Source: Apoda limacodes
Taxonomy: Eukaryota > Arthropoda > Insecta > Lepidoptera > Limacodidae
Direction of reading: 5' to 3'
Assembly: GCA_946406115.1 (NCBI GenBank)
Contig: OX291542.1
Coordinates: 27,477,321 to 27,541,320, forward strand
DNA length: 64,000 bases
A program made the translations under genes and the position numbers. A model generated the notes under the pieces. The model did no database searches, was not told where the DNA came from, and was given only the letters and a program-made list of their open reading frames with translations. Below are positions 24,541 to 35,679 of this stretch, piece by piece (the stretch's first letter is position 1; each line of letters begins with the position of its first letter).

Positions 24541-24660
24541 ACGTGCTCCATGTGGGCTGGGCCATTAGGACCGGCCGTTGTGAAGAACATGAGAGAGGCC
24601 TGTGTTCAGCAGTGGAAACCTTCTGACTGAGACGACGTCGACGATTTGTTTGTATGGATT
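24541..24660 (+). mobile_element. RTE-clade LINE, 3' terminal fragment
   Basis: The end of an RTE pol ORF is readable: MREACVQQWKPSD then stop, at about 24589-24633. A degenerate GACGACGTCGACGA tail follows, where lepidopteran RTE copies carry short GAT-type repeats. Only about 100 bp remains. The frame at 24602-24805 is chance. Confidence 0.65.
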
Positions 24661-24904
24661 TTGTAAGATACGAATTCTTATTGCTCACGTAGATCGTACT
24701 AAATACAGTACCATGACGTTCAGTCTTGTAAAATCCACATGCTACGTAAAATATCTATGTATACATTTCAACCATTTCAACGTATATCATGTCAAATACG
24801 TATAACTAACTAATCAACTTCAAAAAAAAAAAAAATTTGAAAAATAAGGCAGGTCAAAGTGTTTTGTTCTTTTTCGCTTCGAATAATTTTACAGAATAAT
24901 ACAC

Positions 24905-25085
24905 AATAAGAACAATAGCTTCAAAGCTCCCAGCAGTACCCATACATACATACTCCTTTATAATCACATTTGAACGAACAATTACCATTCGAAATGCGCC
25001 GGACCGGTTCCACTGCTAATTTGATTTGGAGCTGCGGTAGACATTTTTTACGAACATCGGAAATGTTTACGGTAGACACGATCGG
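24905..25085 (+). repeat. Dispersed repeat G, copy 1
   Basis: Landmarks TCAAAGCTCCC, CCTTTATAATCACATTTGAA, CGAACAATTACCATTCGAAA, GGACCGGTTCCACTGCTAAT, TTTGATTTGGAGCTGCGGTA recur at 38290-38470 and 52705-52890. Three copies in one window on the same strand. No coding, TIR or poly-A identified. Confidence 0.65.
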
Positions 25086-25477
25086 AAAAAAATTCCGATT
25101 TCTATAATCAATATGCTGGCCTTATTTAAAGTCTATTTAAAGAAATCCGTGCTGTCACAAAGGATTAAACAGATTTGCTTTCCAAAATCATTAAAACTTA
25201 CCTTTAAAAATCTTTATGGGTATAGGTTTACAAAAAAGATGGCAATGAACAACCCTAAACAGAATATAAACAAAGATAAGAGAACCCTAAACATATAGAT
25301 AGATCTATCTATCTTTAAAATATATCTAACCATTATTATTATAGACATAACAAAATTATTGACATGCAAATTAACTTAAAAAAAAGGGTCATCGTCGTTT
25401 ATATGGCACCTATTTCTATTGTATGACGTTTTCCAAGAAGAACGCCATTAGATTTTAAGGTGATCTCTTAAAAACTA

Positions 25478-25658
25478 AGGACTATACAGCATGGGATTCT
25501 TCAAGAAAGAAGTTATTGGATTTAAAAGGATCGGCAACGCGCGAGTGATACCCCTGGTGTTACAAGCGTCCATAGGCCACGGTGACCGCTTACCATCAGG
25601 CGGACCGTGTGCTTGTTTGCCACCTGAGTGGTAAAAAAAAAAAAAAAAAAAAAAAAAA
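25478..25658 (+). mobile_element. CR1-like LINE 3' end inside the duplication (copy 1)
   Basis: AAGGACTATACAGCATGGGA, GGATCGGCAACGCGCGAGTG, GCGTCCATAGGCCACGGTGA, ACCATCAGGCGGACCGTGTG, GCTTGTTTGCCACCTGAGTG then A26. Minus-strand open frames here are shadows. Confidence 0.85.
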
Positions 25659-25789
25659 TTCTTAAATTATACCAAAATTCCAAAGCTGCATTACATGTTA
25701 AAAAAGACTTCTTAAACCTCATATCTTATCTTAACCACCCACCCAGTAGCTGACCGCGCCCCATATAGCTTAACTTCGAATATCGTTTC

Positions 25790-26060
25790 CGATAGACAAA
25801 TGTTTGTGGACGAGCTGTTTGTTACTTAAAATTGAATTAACAAACAATTGAATGGTGTACAATGTGTCACGGAACGACCATCAAAGTGAGCAGTCACAAA
25901 CCATTAGCTTAACCCTTCTCTGTTGACCTCTACAAGCCGCGGTAATCCGAACAGTCCGATAAGTTTTAAGCTAATCTGCCGAAACGAAGGGTTGCTTGTC
26001 GCTGGTTAAGCTCGAGATGGAAACTGCTGTCGGAAAATGTAATAACGAGAACCCTGACTT
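25790..26060 (-). repeat. Repeat H (MITE-like), copy 1, single-unit form
   Basis: The reverse complement of the family seen at 59160-59420 and, in expanded form, at 42940-43500. Landmarks on this strand: ACCATTAGCTTAACCCTTC, TTGACCTCTACAAGCCGCGG, CGAAACGAAGGGTTGCTTGT, GAGATGGAAACTGCTGTCGG. It holds a single copy of the 32-bp segment that became a minisatellite elsewhere. Confidence 0.7.
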
Positions 26061-26106
26061 ACAAATATTTATGCTTAGTTTTGTTAATAGCTGATTTGGG
26101 TTTCAT

Positions 26107-27013
26107 CTTTAAAAATCTTTATGGGTATAGGTTTACAAAAAAGATGGCAATGAACAACCCTAAACAGAATATAAACAAAGATAAGAGAACCCTAAACATA
26201 TAGATAGATCTATCTATCTTTAAAATATATCTAACCATTATTATTATAGACATAACAAAATTATTGACATGCAAATTAACTTAAAAAAAAGGGTCATCGT
26301 CGTTTATATGGCACCTATTTCTATTGTATGACGTTTTCCAAGAAGAACGCCATTAGATTTTAAGGTGATCTCTTAAAAACTAAGGACTATACAGCATGGG
26401 ATTCTTCAAGAAAGAAGTTATTGGATTTAAAAGGATCGGCAACGCGCGAGTGATACCCCTGGTGTTACAAGCGTCCATAGGCCACGGTGACCGCTTACCA
26501 TCAGGCGGACCGTGTGCTTGTTTGCCACCTGAGTGGTAAAAAAAAAAAAAAAAAAAAAAAATTCTTAAATTATACCAAAATTCCAAAGCTGCATTACATG
26601 TTAAAAAAGACTTCTTAAACCTCATATCTTATCTTAACCACCCACCCAGTAGCTGACCGCGCCCCATATAGCTTAACTTCGAATATCGTTTCCGATAGAC
26701 AAATGTTTGTGGACGAGCTGTTTGTTACTTAAAATTGAATTAACAAACAATTGAATGGTGTACAATGTGTCACGGAACGACCATCAAAGTGAGCAGTCAC
26801 AAACCATTAGCTTAACCCTTCTCTGTTGACCTCTACAAGCCGCGGTAATCCGAACAGTCCGATAAGTTTTAAGCTAATCTGCCGAAACGAAGGGTTGCTT
26901 GTCGCTGGTTAAGCTCGAGATGGAAACTGCTGTCGGAAAATGTAATAACGAGAACCCTGACTTACATACATTTATGCTTAGTTTTGTTAATAGCTGATTT
27001 GGGTTTCATCTTT
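26107..27013. repeat. 905-bp tandem duplication, copy 2
   Basis: Second copy, offset 905 bp before the A-run and 903 after. CTTT is present at the left end of copy 1 (25202), at the junction (26107) and at the right end of copy 2 (27010-27013), a 4-bp microhomology. It includes a LINE 3' end at 26383-26561 and repeat H at about 26693-26963. Confidence 0.95.
26383..26561 (+). mobile_element. CR1-like LINE 3' end inside the duplication (copy 2)
   Basis: Identical to 25478-25658 apart from a shorter poly-A (24). Duplicated along with its host segment, not a separate insertion. Confidence 0.85.
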
Positions 27014-27235
27014 GATTATTTTTTATAACGAATTTAATTTTTGTATTTGCCTTTTTGGTTCCTTTAAATAAAAATTATATAAAAAGGTAAATTTCAAATA
27101 TAAAATATCAGATAAGCTTATTATTATATATTAATAGCATATATGTAATGCCGACACATTAAAATTAAGTGGACAATAAACTGAATAAACTTACTTGTAG
27201 CAACATTAAATATTAAACAAATATACCTTTATGGT

Positions 27236-27385
27236 ATACTACAGTATGGGGTTCTTCAAGAAAGAGTTATTAGATTTTTGAAGGGTCGGCAACGCGCGAA
27301 TAATGCCCCAGGTGTTGCAAGTGTCTATGTCTGCTTACCATCAGGCGGACTGCAAGCTTGTTTGCTACCTTAGTGGTTTAAAAAA
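27236..27385 (+). mobile_element. CR1-like LINE, 3' end
   Basis: CTACAGTATGGGGTTCTTCA, GAAGGGTCGGCAACGCGCGA, CCAGGTGTTGCAAGTGTC, then a 13-bp loss before GCTTACCATCAGGCGGACTG and the TTGCTACCTTAGTGG end with a short A-run. Confidence 0.8.
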
Positions 27386-27763
27386 GTAGGTAATTAACAG
27401 TTGCTAGCTTTTACACGCAGCTCTGCCTACGCTGAATTCAGTTTTCGGCGTAGGATTCCTAGAGAATTTAAGAATAAAAAGTTTTATTTGAGGTTAAAAC
27501 TTGTAATTGCCCGCTTGTAGTGGGCGAGTAGTTCATATTTTGAACAGATAGACGCTTTTATACATTCTTCATAGAATAGGCGTGTCATTACCGCCCGTGA
27601 GTTCTTTGAATGCGTGCTTTGAGGATATTAAACTTTACAAAGAAAAAGCCCATTGGAGTAAATAAAGTCTTAGCACCCGCTTTTCCTGTACGTAATGACA
27701 CTGTTTTGCGAGGCAGTGTATTAAAAATTAAATTGTGCAATAAGGCGGAAAGTAAGTAGAAGA

Positions 27764-28130
27764 AAAATCGGCCAAGTGCGAATCGGACTCGCGCACGAAG
27801 GGTTCCGTACAATTATCTATAAAAACGGCAAAAAAAAATCACGTTTGTTGTATCGGAGCCCCCCTTAAATATTTGTTTAATATTCATTCAATTACTTATT
27901 TTTAAAGTGACTATATAACTAAATACCAGTTCAGTATAGCAGCAACAAATTACATCTTCTGTGAAAATTTCAACTGTCTAACTATCATGGTTCATGAGAT
28001 ACAACCTGGTGACAGACGGACGGACAGACGTACGCACGGACAGACGGACGGACGCACGGACGGACTGACGGACGGCGGAGTCTTAGTAATAGGGTTCCGC
28101 TAATAACCCTTTGGGTACGGAACCCTTAAA
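27764..28130 (+). mobile_element. MITE with GGGTTCCGTAC inverted ends and GACG microsatellite
   Basis: AAGGGTTCCGTAC (27798-27810) and GTACGGAACCCTT (28115-28127) are a perfect 13-bp inverted pair. Just outside the left arm is GTGCGAATCGGACTCGCGCA, the usual left leader of this widespread arthropod repeat. Inside is an impure (GACG)n tract at 28012-28075. No coding capacity. The minus frame 27588-27812 is chance. Confidence 0.75.
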
Positions 28131-28585
28131 AGCAGTTGCAAGTTGTGGGGACACTATTTATAAAGCCCGAAGTTTGAATGGGAAAGTATTTCTTATTTTC
28201 CGTCCCTCAGCTGTTTTTGAAGTGAAAACTTCTTTAGCGGCGTTGTGCACTTTTTTGGTATGGGTAAAAATGATAAACTCGCGCAGGCTGATCGAAAATT
28301 CCTAAGACGTAAGACGGAAACCATAATACCACGCCATAAAAATTCGTGAGACGGATACCATAATGCCACGCTTACCATAATTTTGAAGTGAAAACGTCTT
28401 TAGCGGCGTTGTGCACTTTTTCTGTGATGGGTAAAAAATGTTAAACTGTATAGGACAAATAAAAAAAATAAGAGGAAATTGGGTTGATGAAAAGATAAAA
28501 GTGCGGATTACACATGTTAAAATGTTATATCCAGGTTGTATGATTTCACTTCTGCCGGCACTCCCGAAGTGCAACCCGTATTTTT
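28131..28585. repeat. Dispersed repeat with two internal direct repeats
   Basis: TTTTTGAAGTGAAAACTTCT with TTTAGCGGCGTTGTGCACTT and GATGGGTAAAAA-type sequence occurs at 28214-28275 and again at 28381-28440. Between them ACCATAATRCCACGC is also repeated. The right part, GATAAAAGTGCGGAT at about 28494, also occurs at 12236 next to the SINE head. Open frames on both strands are by-products. Confidence 0.5.
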
Positions 28586-30712
28586 TTGGGTATAATTGAT
28601 TTTAATGGTGAACTAATAATACGACGCTACAATGAAAAACATATTAAGGATATGTTTTATGTATCCGTGTTATGGTATTAATAACTTTTATTTATTTATT
28701 TAAGAAGTATATAACAAATATATCTAGTATATAGTCAAGTAAATGACATTTTGCAATGATTTTTAGTACCTACATTTACATAATGTGCATATTGTACAGA
28801 AGTTTTAAATGTTAAATAATTTTTTTTTCCTATATCGCCCTATTAAGAAGTTTCAAATCTCGCTTTGGCCGTAAAAAAATCACCAAAAACTGCTAAAACT
28901 GTAATTTATGTAACATTTAATTTACGATGCATAACACAGTTTTTAACTGGAATAAAGTCGGTTTAAATCAATACATTACAGCGTCATTACGTTTCACTGC
29001 AATCTAGAAACTACCTTAGCAGACGAAAATATAATGCATACCGCAGTCAATTACCAAATGAATTGAATGCGGCTGTGTTCTACTTCGTTATTAAATTTGC
29101 ATTGTGAATGTAATTTATTTTTTCTTAGATACATAAGTCGCATTTTTCTTTTTCGATTGTTGTTCGTTAATCGATTTTTTAGTTTTAATTATAATAATTA
29201 AAATAAGATAAAAATTTTCCAAAAATTTAAATCTACTTCAAAAAAAATAAAACTGGACATATTTTTGTTTTGTTATTTTTTAAAGCAGAGTGTACATTGA
29301 TGTTGTGCAAAAAAAATTTATTTTCCTTAAAGTTAAATACCAAAAATTTACAACAAAGACAGAAATTGCTTATTTGCACCTAATGCGATGGCAAAGAAAT
29401 GAAAAAAACAAATTAGCAAAGTACTCACCGATCGATCGCGAATGCGATATTTAAGTAGTTTTTTTGAAGTCTCTTTAAATATTGTTTTTCCTTCTTTTAC
29501 TGAACATAATTAAATGGGAAAATAACTCTGCCCTATGAAATTGAACCTATCTTTACAGAATTTGGCCGGAGATGACCATAGAACTAGACAGCTGTTAACA
29601 GTTAAGAAAATATTGTCACAAAAGTGTGACAGAGAAAAAGCAAGTGAAGGTCTGTTGTCTATTTCTATCTTGCTTTAATAATCATCGACAAAATAAAATG
29701 GTGGGCGTTGATAGAAAAAAAAAACCGCAGGTTCGCTTAATCTCTTCCTAACGTGTGGTCAATTTTGTGAGGCTATGTTGTAGTCCATAGAACAGATTAC
29801 AGAATTCAAAGTCTATGGAGATTACGCACAAAGGTAAAAAAGGACATAGAAATTAATTTCAATGATATTTCCAATAAACTCCGGGCAACAACATCTTATA
29901 CATATAGTGAATAGGCAGCGGAAAATCAAAATTTTTAAATGTAAGAAATTTTACTCTTATACATTTATATAACGTAAAATAAGACTAAGTTAAATTTCTG
30001 TTTTGAGCAGTAAGAAGCAATGAGTGAAACCGAGACGCTCGCCTCGCCGACAATTGTTGCTAAATGAGCGGATTCACAGAAACGAGTCCGGCTACGTCAG
30101 CGCATCTCCATAACAAACTCGACTGTTTTTAATTAGAGCTCCGTCATTAGCTCGCTTTAGCATATAAATGAAGAAGATTAGAGAGGTCCCGTAATAAATG
30201 TATTTATTCTAGCTTGACGGATACAAAAAACGAAAAGAAAATAGTTTTTTGTTTTGAGACAAATGTTGATTTTAATGAAGAACCTTTCTGAAATAGTAAC
30301 TAAATACACTTTGATATAAAAAAAAAATTAAACTCTATGGTAGTACAATTTTTGGGTATAATAGAAATTTATGCCAATAACATCTTTTTAAATATTTTGA
30401 GTCGTGTGTACATTTTCTTTTAAATTTCGTTTAGTTTAGCTATTTTTGTTTCAGATTAAATTGTTATCCTCTGCAAATAAAGAATAAATTACAATATAAT
30501 AATAATTAACAATAAGTATACCAACTAAACACGCTTGGTTGCGTATCGCGTTTTGCGAGTCCTTAACTCAAGTTTACTGTCAAGTTATGGGTAATTATTT
30601 TTAACTTCTCTTGAGAAGTTATTGGAATAGGTCCGAAAATCGAAATCGAAAATTTTGTGTTTTCTTTACGTTTCAAGACTTGGAGAATCATTTGCAATCA
30701 TTTTTAGAGTGA

Positions 30713-30748
<36 letters not shown>

Positions 30749-32849
30749 TATGTATGTATGTAGACATATTTTGGCTTTCGGTTCCTCAATAACTACTGGA
30801 CTGAATCGCTCTGATGACATATCAATCGATACGCCACTTCATGACTTAGATCTGAAAGGAGTCTGAAATAAATCAGTCCAGCGGTTCGTTTTTTATCCTT
30901 AAAAAACTGACTTTTTTATGCACGCAACATAAATTTCATGTATAATTTCATGTATCGAGGGGTAGTAAAAGGTTTTCGAGGGGGCTAATTTCGAATTTTT
31001 TATCAGTTTTTTAAAAATCAAAATGGCAGATCCAATATGACGTAATTTTTTTTTCGTAAAAGAATTTTTCTCAAGAGAAGTTGCATGTACGGTACTTACG
31101 GCCGAACCATTTTTTTAAAATCTTATTTCTATTACGGCAGTTTCGGGCGGTCAATACCTTGCTTACTTTTTCATGGACCATTAGAGAATACTCATCAGAT
31201 TGATTAACTTTTCCTAAGACAACATTTCGATAGATCTTAGAGTTTGACTAAGCTGTAATGTAATGGTATCACATCAGGGTCATTAGGTACTTCACGTTTT
31301 AATAATTTTCCCTTTAAACCCAACCTGTTCTTGCTAGTTTCAGTTCAGTGTTTAACGAGATATATTTTCTAGTTTGACAATTTATACATATACACATAGT
31401 TTTTCAAAAAAATCTGATAGACGAGACAATTTTCGTACTACAAACGCAAAAATAAGCTTTGAATTTTTTGGAATACTATGAATGTTATGAAATTTTAAAA
31501 AAAGATTTACCGCCATGAGTACCTACTTCATTAGAGCTATACATTTCGTATCACCAAGTCTTTTGACGTGTTTCAAAAAAATTCACGACAAAGTACTCAA
31601 TAATTAGTAAACTAAATTGTTTACAAAAATAAATTAATACTATCGAGGACTTGAAACAATGGAGTGTTCTTTGATTACCCGATAAGAGTATGTAACAGAA
31701 GTAGGTATCACTGTATTTACGAGCCCGGGAGCTTTGTGAACTTGTAATAAACCGCCCCATAAAGAGATCCGGAAATACGTTTTTATCTCGCTTCTTGAAT
31801 TGAAGTAAGAAATCAAGATAAGCTAACATAAAAACAGGACTAGATACATATATATACGTACGTATACCCGTAAGTAAGTAGTGTACGTAGCTTTTACAAA
31901 TTTAATTGTAATTAAACGAAAACCCGATATAACGATGATGTATGCGTCGTAAATTATGTAATGTTTGCTCACGATTGTACTATAAAACTTTGAAAACTGA
32001 ATATGAAATCCATATTTGGTTTAATTTTTAAATTCCAAAAATAATGAGTAACTATCCTAAAAGAAGAAGCGTAAGTTACTGGCGGTGAAAGTTTGGCAGT
32101 TTTAAAGTTGAAATCGCAATAAATCTAATAGAGTCTTCCCCTTTTACTGCATTGCACCTTGACAAAGTTATTTAAAAGCTTCACTGATCAATTTGAACAT
32201 AAATTCAGTTGCGACATTTCATTCTATATTAACTCCTTCTATTAATTATTAAAATAAAGGTATAAATATTGACACTTTGTTGAGTTTTTAGTATTTGAAA
32301 ATATTATGCTGATAAACATAGAGAAAAACAATTTCATATTCTTTTTTCTGAACAAATAATTTTCTATATTGTCTATGCGATACTAATGGCAATATTCGTA
32401 GGTACTTTCTTATTTACTTGTATTTGATAAACAAATGTTATATACATACTTAAAAACGTCTGCCCCAATGTATGTACGTAAAATTTGTCTATTATTTGCT
32501 AAAAATAGCGACTGTAGGTCTGTAGTGTTAATACAAGGAATAAGGATAAATTGATAGTTCTAAAATGTCGTCTTTAGAAGGTACATAGCTCTTTCGCAAC
32601 ACAAAGCATATTTTTCTACAATAAAATACCAGAACATGTGGTTTATTTACCCTCAAATAAATTTAATATTTATGACAAAGATAGTTTAATGAAAAGAAGC
32701 TATTACAAAGTTCATGAATACATAAATTGAATTGATTTGTATTTTGGCATTAGTAACATTTTTTAAATTAAAACATTGTATTTTATGTTATTACCTAGTG
32801 CAAGGCTATACTGTATTTCAATACGAAGTTGAAAAAATAAAAAAAGATT
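28586..32849. other. AT-rich stretch; GT microsatellite, no gene seen
   Basis: Contains a (TG)n tract at 30714-30744 followed by (TATG)n to about 30761. AATAACTACTGGACTGAATC and CAGTCCAGCGGTTCGTTTTT follow, which look like another dispersed repeat. The minus frame 31551-31829 has no recognisable motif. Nothing else supported. Confidence 0.4.
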
Positions 32850-33310
32850 AACTGCAGAGTTTCTTGCCGGTTCATCTCGGTAGTAAATCATTCCGAACCG
32901 GTGGTCATTTTTTTAGTGACCGTCTAGTAGCCCAGTTTTCTGAGCTCCTCTGTGCTTCAGGGTGTACGTTTAACCAACGGTTCTGGCTGTTGTCATATGA
33001 CAGCAGTTGTTGAGCCAAGTCAGCCTATAAGGGTAGCTGGAAGTCTCTGGACTCTGGCCAACAACTCGACAACACCTGCCCATTCACACTAAGCTAAAAC
33101 TATGGCCTAAGCCTCCTTTCTCTAAGGAGAGGCATATGCCGGTGGTTAAGGCAAACAACGGTTATGGTGACTTGTACGGTTTATGTCCTTTTATTCAGTT
33201 CCACAACCTCATTCAACGTCTTACTTGAGAATCAATGCCCTGTTCTTGACACAAAGGCCTTGGTGATATTAATTATTCCATTGTGAATGAAGCACCGTTA
33301 ATAAAGGTTA
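32850..33310 (+). repeat. Dispersed repeat I
   Basis: The right part (GTCTTACTTGAGAATCAATG … GGCCTTGGTGATATTAATTA TTCCATTGTGAATGAAGCACC) is the reverse complement of 44165-44275 and 47987-48097. The left part (TTTCTTGCCGGTTCATCTCG) is a phrase common in lepidopteran repeats. Boundaries uncertain. Confidence 0.5.
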
Positions 33311-33454
33311 ACTGTTAAGATAATGGTTTCTCATATGTGTACTAGCTTCAAGCATCAGCATTCTCAGCATCAAGAAGGACAATTGATAAAGGTATACGAG
33401 TACTTGGCCTTAATTTGCCCTGATTTGCTTGATTTACTTATGTTAGCTAAACTA

Positions 33455-33750
33455 AAAGGCTTCGTGGCTCAGTGGAAAATGACCTGCCCTCTGAACAGAG
33501 GGGCGTGGGTTCGATTTCGATTTCCGCCCAGGACAAACATTAATTTGATAAACATTGTTGCTTGCTATGAGGCTGGGGGTTTTCTATGTATAATATGTAC
33601 ATATGTTTTCACAAAAAAAAAACAAGTATATATATGTAATTGTGTCTGTTGTCTGGTTTTAGTACAAGTTTTGCTTAGTTTTGGACCAGATGACGTTGTG
33701 CTTAATGTTCAAAAATATTTATTACTATTCAAGTTTTTATTTCGAGGGTA
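33455..33750 (+). mobile_element. tRNA-derived SINE, copy 1
   Basis: The tRNA-like head has GGCTTCGTGGCTCAGTGG (A box) and GTGGGTTCGATTTC (B box, 33507-33520). The body is AGGACAAACATT … TTGTCTGG … ACAAGTTTTGCTTAG … GATGACG…GTGC, ending in CAAAAATATTTATTACT. The body matches 38095-38262. Transcription would be by RNA polymerase III. The 142-codon frame at 33323-33751 only reads through it. Confidence 0.75.
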
Positions 33751-34068
33751 ATCAGTGACATAGTTAATCTTTATAGCTTAATAAATGGCAACCTTTCGTT
33801 TCGGCAGACTGGTCAAATTCAATCAGTCTACAATTTTGTTAGACTGTTCAGGCTCTTGCTGATTAAATTTGACAGCTGATTTAATTATAAGGATTTCCAA
33901 CTGGACCATATCACTAAGACTATTATGTTTGCCTGTTTGTCTGTCCAACCTTTACAGGGCGATATCGTTGAAAATCTTATTAAATAGGTTATGTAACATT
34001 AAAGCGGATTTCTCGAAAAACAACAAAAAAATTATGAAGTAAAAATTTTGACTTGGTTCTATGACGGG

Positions 34069-34402
34069 CTGTTAGAATTATCGACGATCGCAAACTCACT
34101 TGCCGTATTGAGCCCTTAAGTCTGAGGAGAGACTTTGCCTCCCTGTGTGTGTTCTATTGTATCTTGTACAATGGGATGTGATCTGAGGACTTGTACGAAA
34201 CCCACGGCTACTTTCTACCATCGCACCGCTCGCCATCGGCAGCGAATTCATTTTCACACTTAAAAACCGAAACGGTCGCGTACAGTTCGGTTTCAGAGAA
34301 ACTTCCTTCCGCGTACGCTTGGGTTGTAGAACGAACTCCCTGCCAAGGTTTTCTCTAAGGACTACACTATGGGGTTTTTCGAGAAAGAAGTTATTAGATT
34401 TT
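34069..34402 (+). mobile_element. CR1-like LINE, pol C-terminus, 3'-truncated
   Basis: Runs parallel to 36090-36410: GACGGGCTGTTAGAATTATC, TCTGAGGAGAGACTTTGCCT, ACAATGGGATGTG, CATCGCACCGCTCGCCATCG, CAGAGAAACTTCCTTCCGC, GGACTACACTATGGGG. It ends abruptly at TATTAGATTTTTT without the 3' UTR. Frames are broken by small indels. Confidence 0.75.
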
Positions 34403-34639
34403 TTATTTCATTTTAAGAAACGGTCACGGCAACCTATGGACTATCAAGGTTACTCTTTTGACAGCATCTTTGCTATGAAATTTTTTATTTACATTGGTGA
34501 TTGGCATTTATTTATTTTCTTCGAAGACTTCTACCTTTAGAGAGTCTTAAACGAAGATTATTTCTATGTGTGTATATTTATAATGTGTAGGCACACATTC
34601 TATAAAGATTTGTGTATTTAGATTATTTAATATTGCTGT

Positions 34640-34815
34640 ACTAGGACTTTATAAGTGACTTTATACATATGTATTTTTTGTATAAACATACGTATTATAC
34701 ATAGAAAAACACCTTAAAATACACGATGTTAGTCTAGTACGAAAATCAAACTCACGCCCCTCGGTTCAGCAGGCAGGTCATTCACACCCACAAAGCCTCG
34801 AAGTCGACGCAAAAA
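34640..34815 (-). mobile_element. tRNA-derived SINE, minus strand, decayed
   Basis: On the minus strand: GAGGCTTTGTGGGTGTGAAT (A-box region), TGACCTGCCTGCTGAACC and GAGGGGCGTGAGTTTGATTT (B-box region), paralleling the 33455 copy, followed by an AT-rich body. Confidence 0.55.
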
Positions 34816-35284
34816 ATGAATTATTATTATTAGTTCTAGCTAGTATTCGTTCGAGAAATGCAAATGAAGACATTTTATAACGATGTACGACACGGCGACA
34901 TTCAATCCATTTGCAACTAAATTGCGGTTCATTTCGTTGTAGAAGGCAATTTGTAGTCCGTAACACGCTGCAATGTTGCTGCTACGTATTAATTCATAGC
35001 ACGAAATGAAAATTATTGTTCATAATACAAAATATATGCCCAAGACCAATTATATGGCTATTAGTACAGGTATAGTCAAAGCCTACATAAATAAAAAAAA
35101 AATTAATTGTAAACACATCATTTACTTAAGTTTGCAGCCTCTGTATTAAACAAAATTACTACATACATACATACCATGCAGCCGAGTAAGTGCAAACCAT
35201 GGTAGTTCTTTAATTTTAGTTAATGAACAGCTAAAGTTTAAGGAACGTAAAGATATTTGAACGTAAGTTGAGCATCTTATTATT

Positions 35285-35640
35285 GTGAGTATATACAAGC
35301 CGCCTTGTGCAATTTATCACAATATTGAAAAAGTTATTGAAAAAGTGCAATCAGCAGCAACAAAAACAAAATCAGCAATTCGAAAAAAAATATTATTATT
35401 TGTGGAGACTAGTATTAAGAATAGTATTACTAAAAAGGAACTTAATTTTAAACCAATTATAACTAATGAATCATTTGAATCTAGCTTATTGGATAATTTT
35501 CCGGATCTTCTTTATAATGGCAACCCAAAAGATATGTACAATACTGTTCTCAACACTATTACTACAGAATATAATAAAATATTTACCAAAAAAAAGAAAC
35601 TTATTTCCGGTCGCTTTAGCTTTAGTGAACGGGCAACCCT
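35285..35640 (+). pseudogene. Linker region of an unidentified non-LTR pol ORF
   Basis: The first ~115 codons of a 208-codon frame (SIYKPPCAIYH…; SFESSLLDNFPDLLYNGNPK; ITTEYNKIF) resemble the region between endonuclease and RT in non-LTR pol proteins. They match nothing else in the window, though the style suits the RT relic at 12423. The frame then runs in phase into unrelated CR1-like LINE sequence at about 35680, so the 208-codon ORF is chimeric. Confidence 0.45.
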
Positions 35641-35679
35641 GGCGTCTCCATACATTGCTAAGCAGATGACAAAACTGGA

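Larger units (their letters stand above)
25202..26106. repeat. 905-bp tandem duplication, copy 1
   Basis: The unit runs from CTTTAAAAATCTTTATGGG to GGGTTTCAT and is followed immediately by a second copy. The two differ in A-run length (26 versus 24) and at two nearby bases close to the right end. It contains one LINE 3' end (25478-25658) and one copy of repeat H (25790-26060, minus). Confidence 0.95.

Noticed and set aside
33323..33751. 142-codon open frame on the plus strand
   Set aside because: It simply reads through a SINE head and body; tRNA-like A and B boxes explain the sequence better than a protein.
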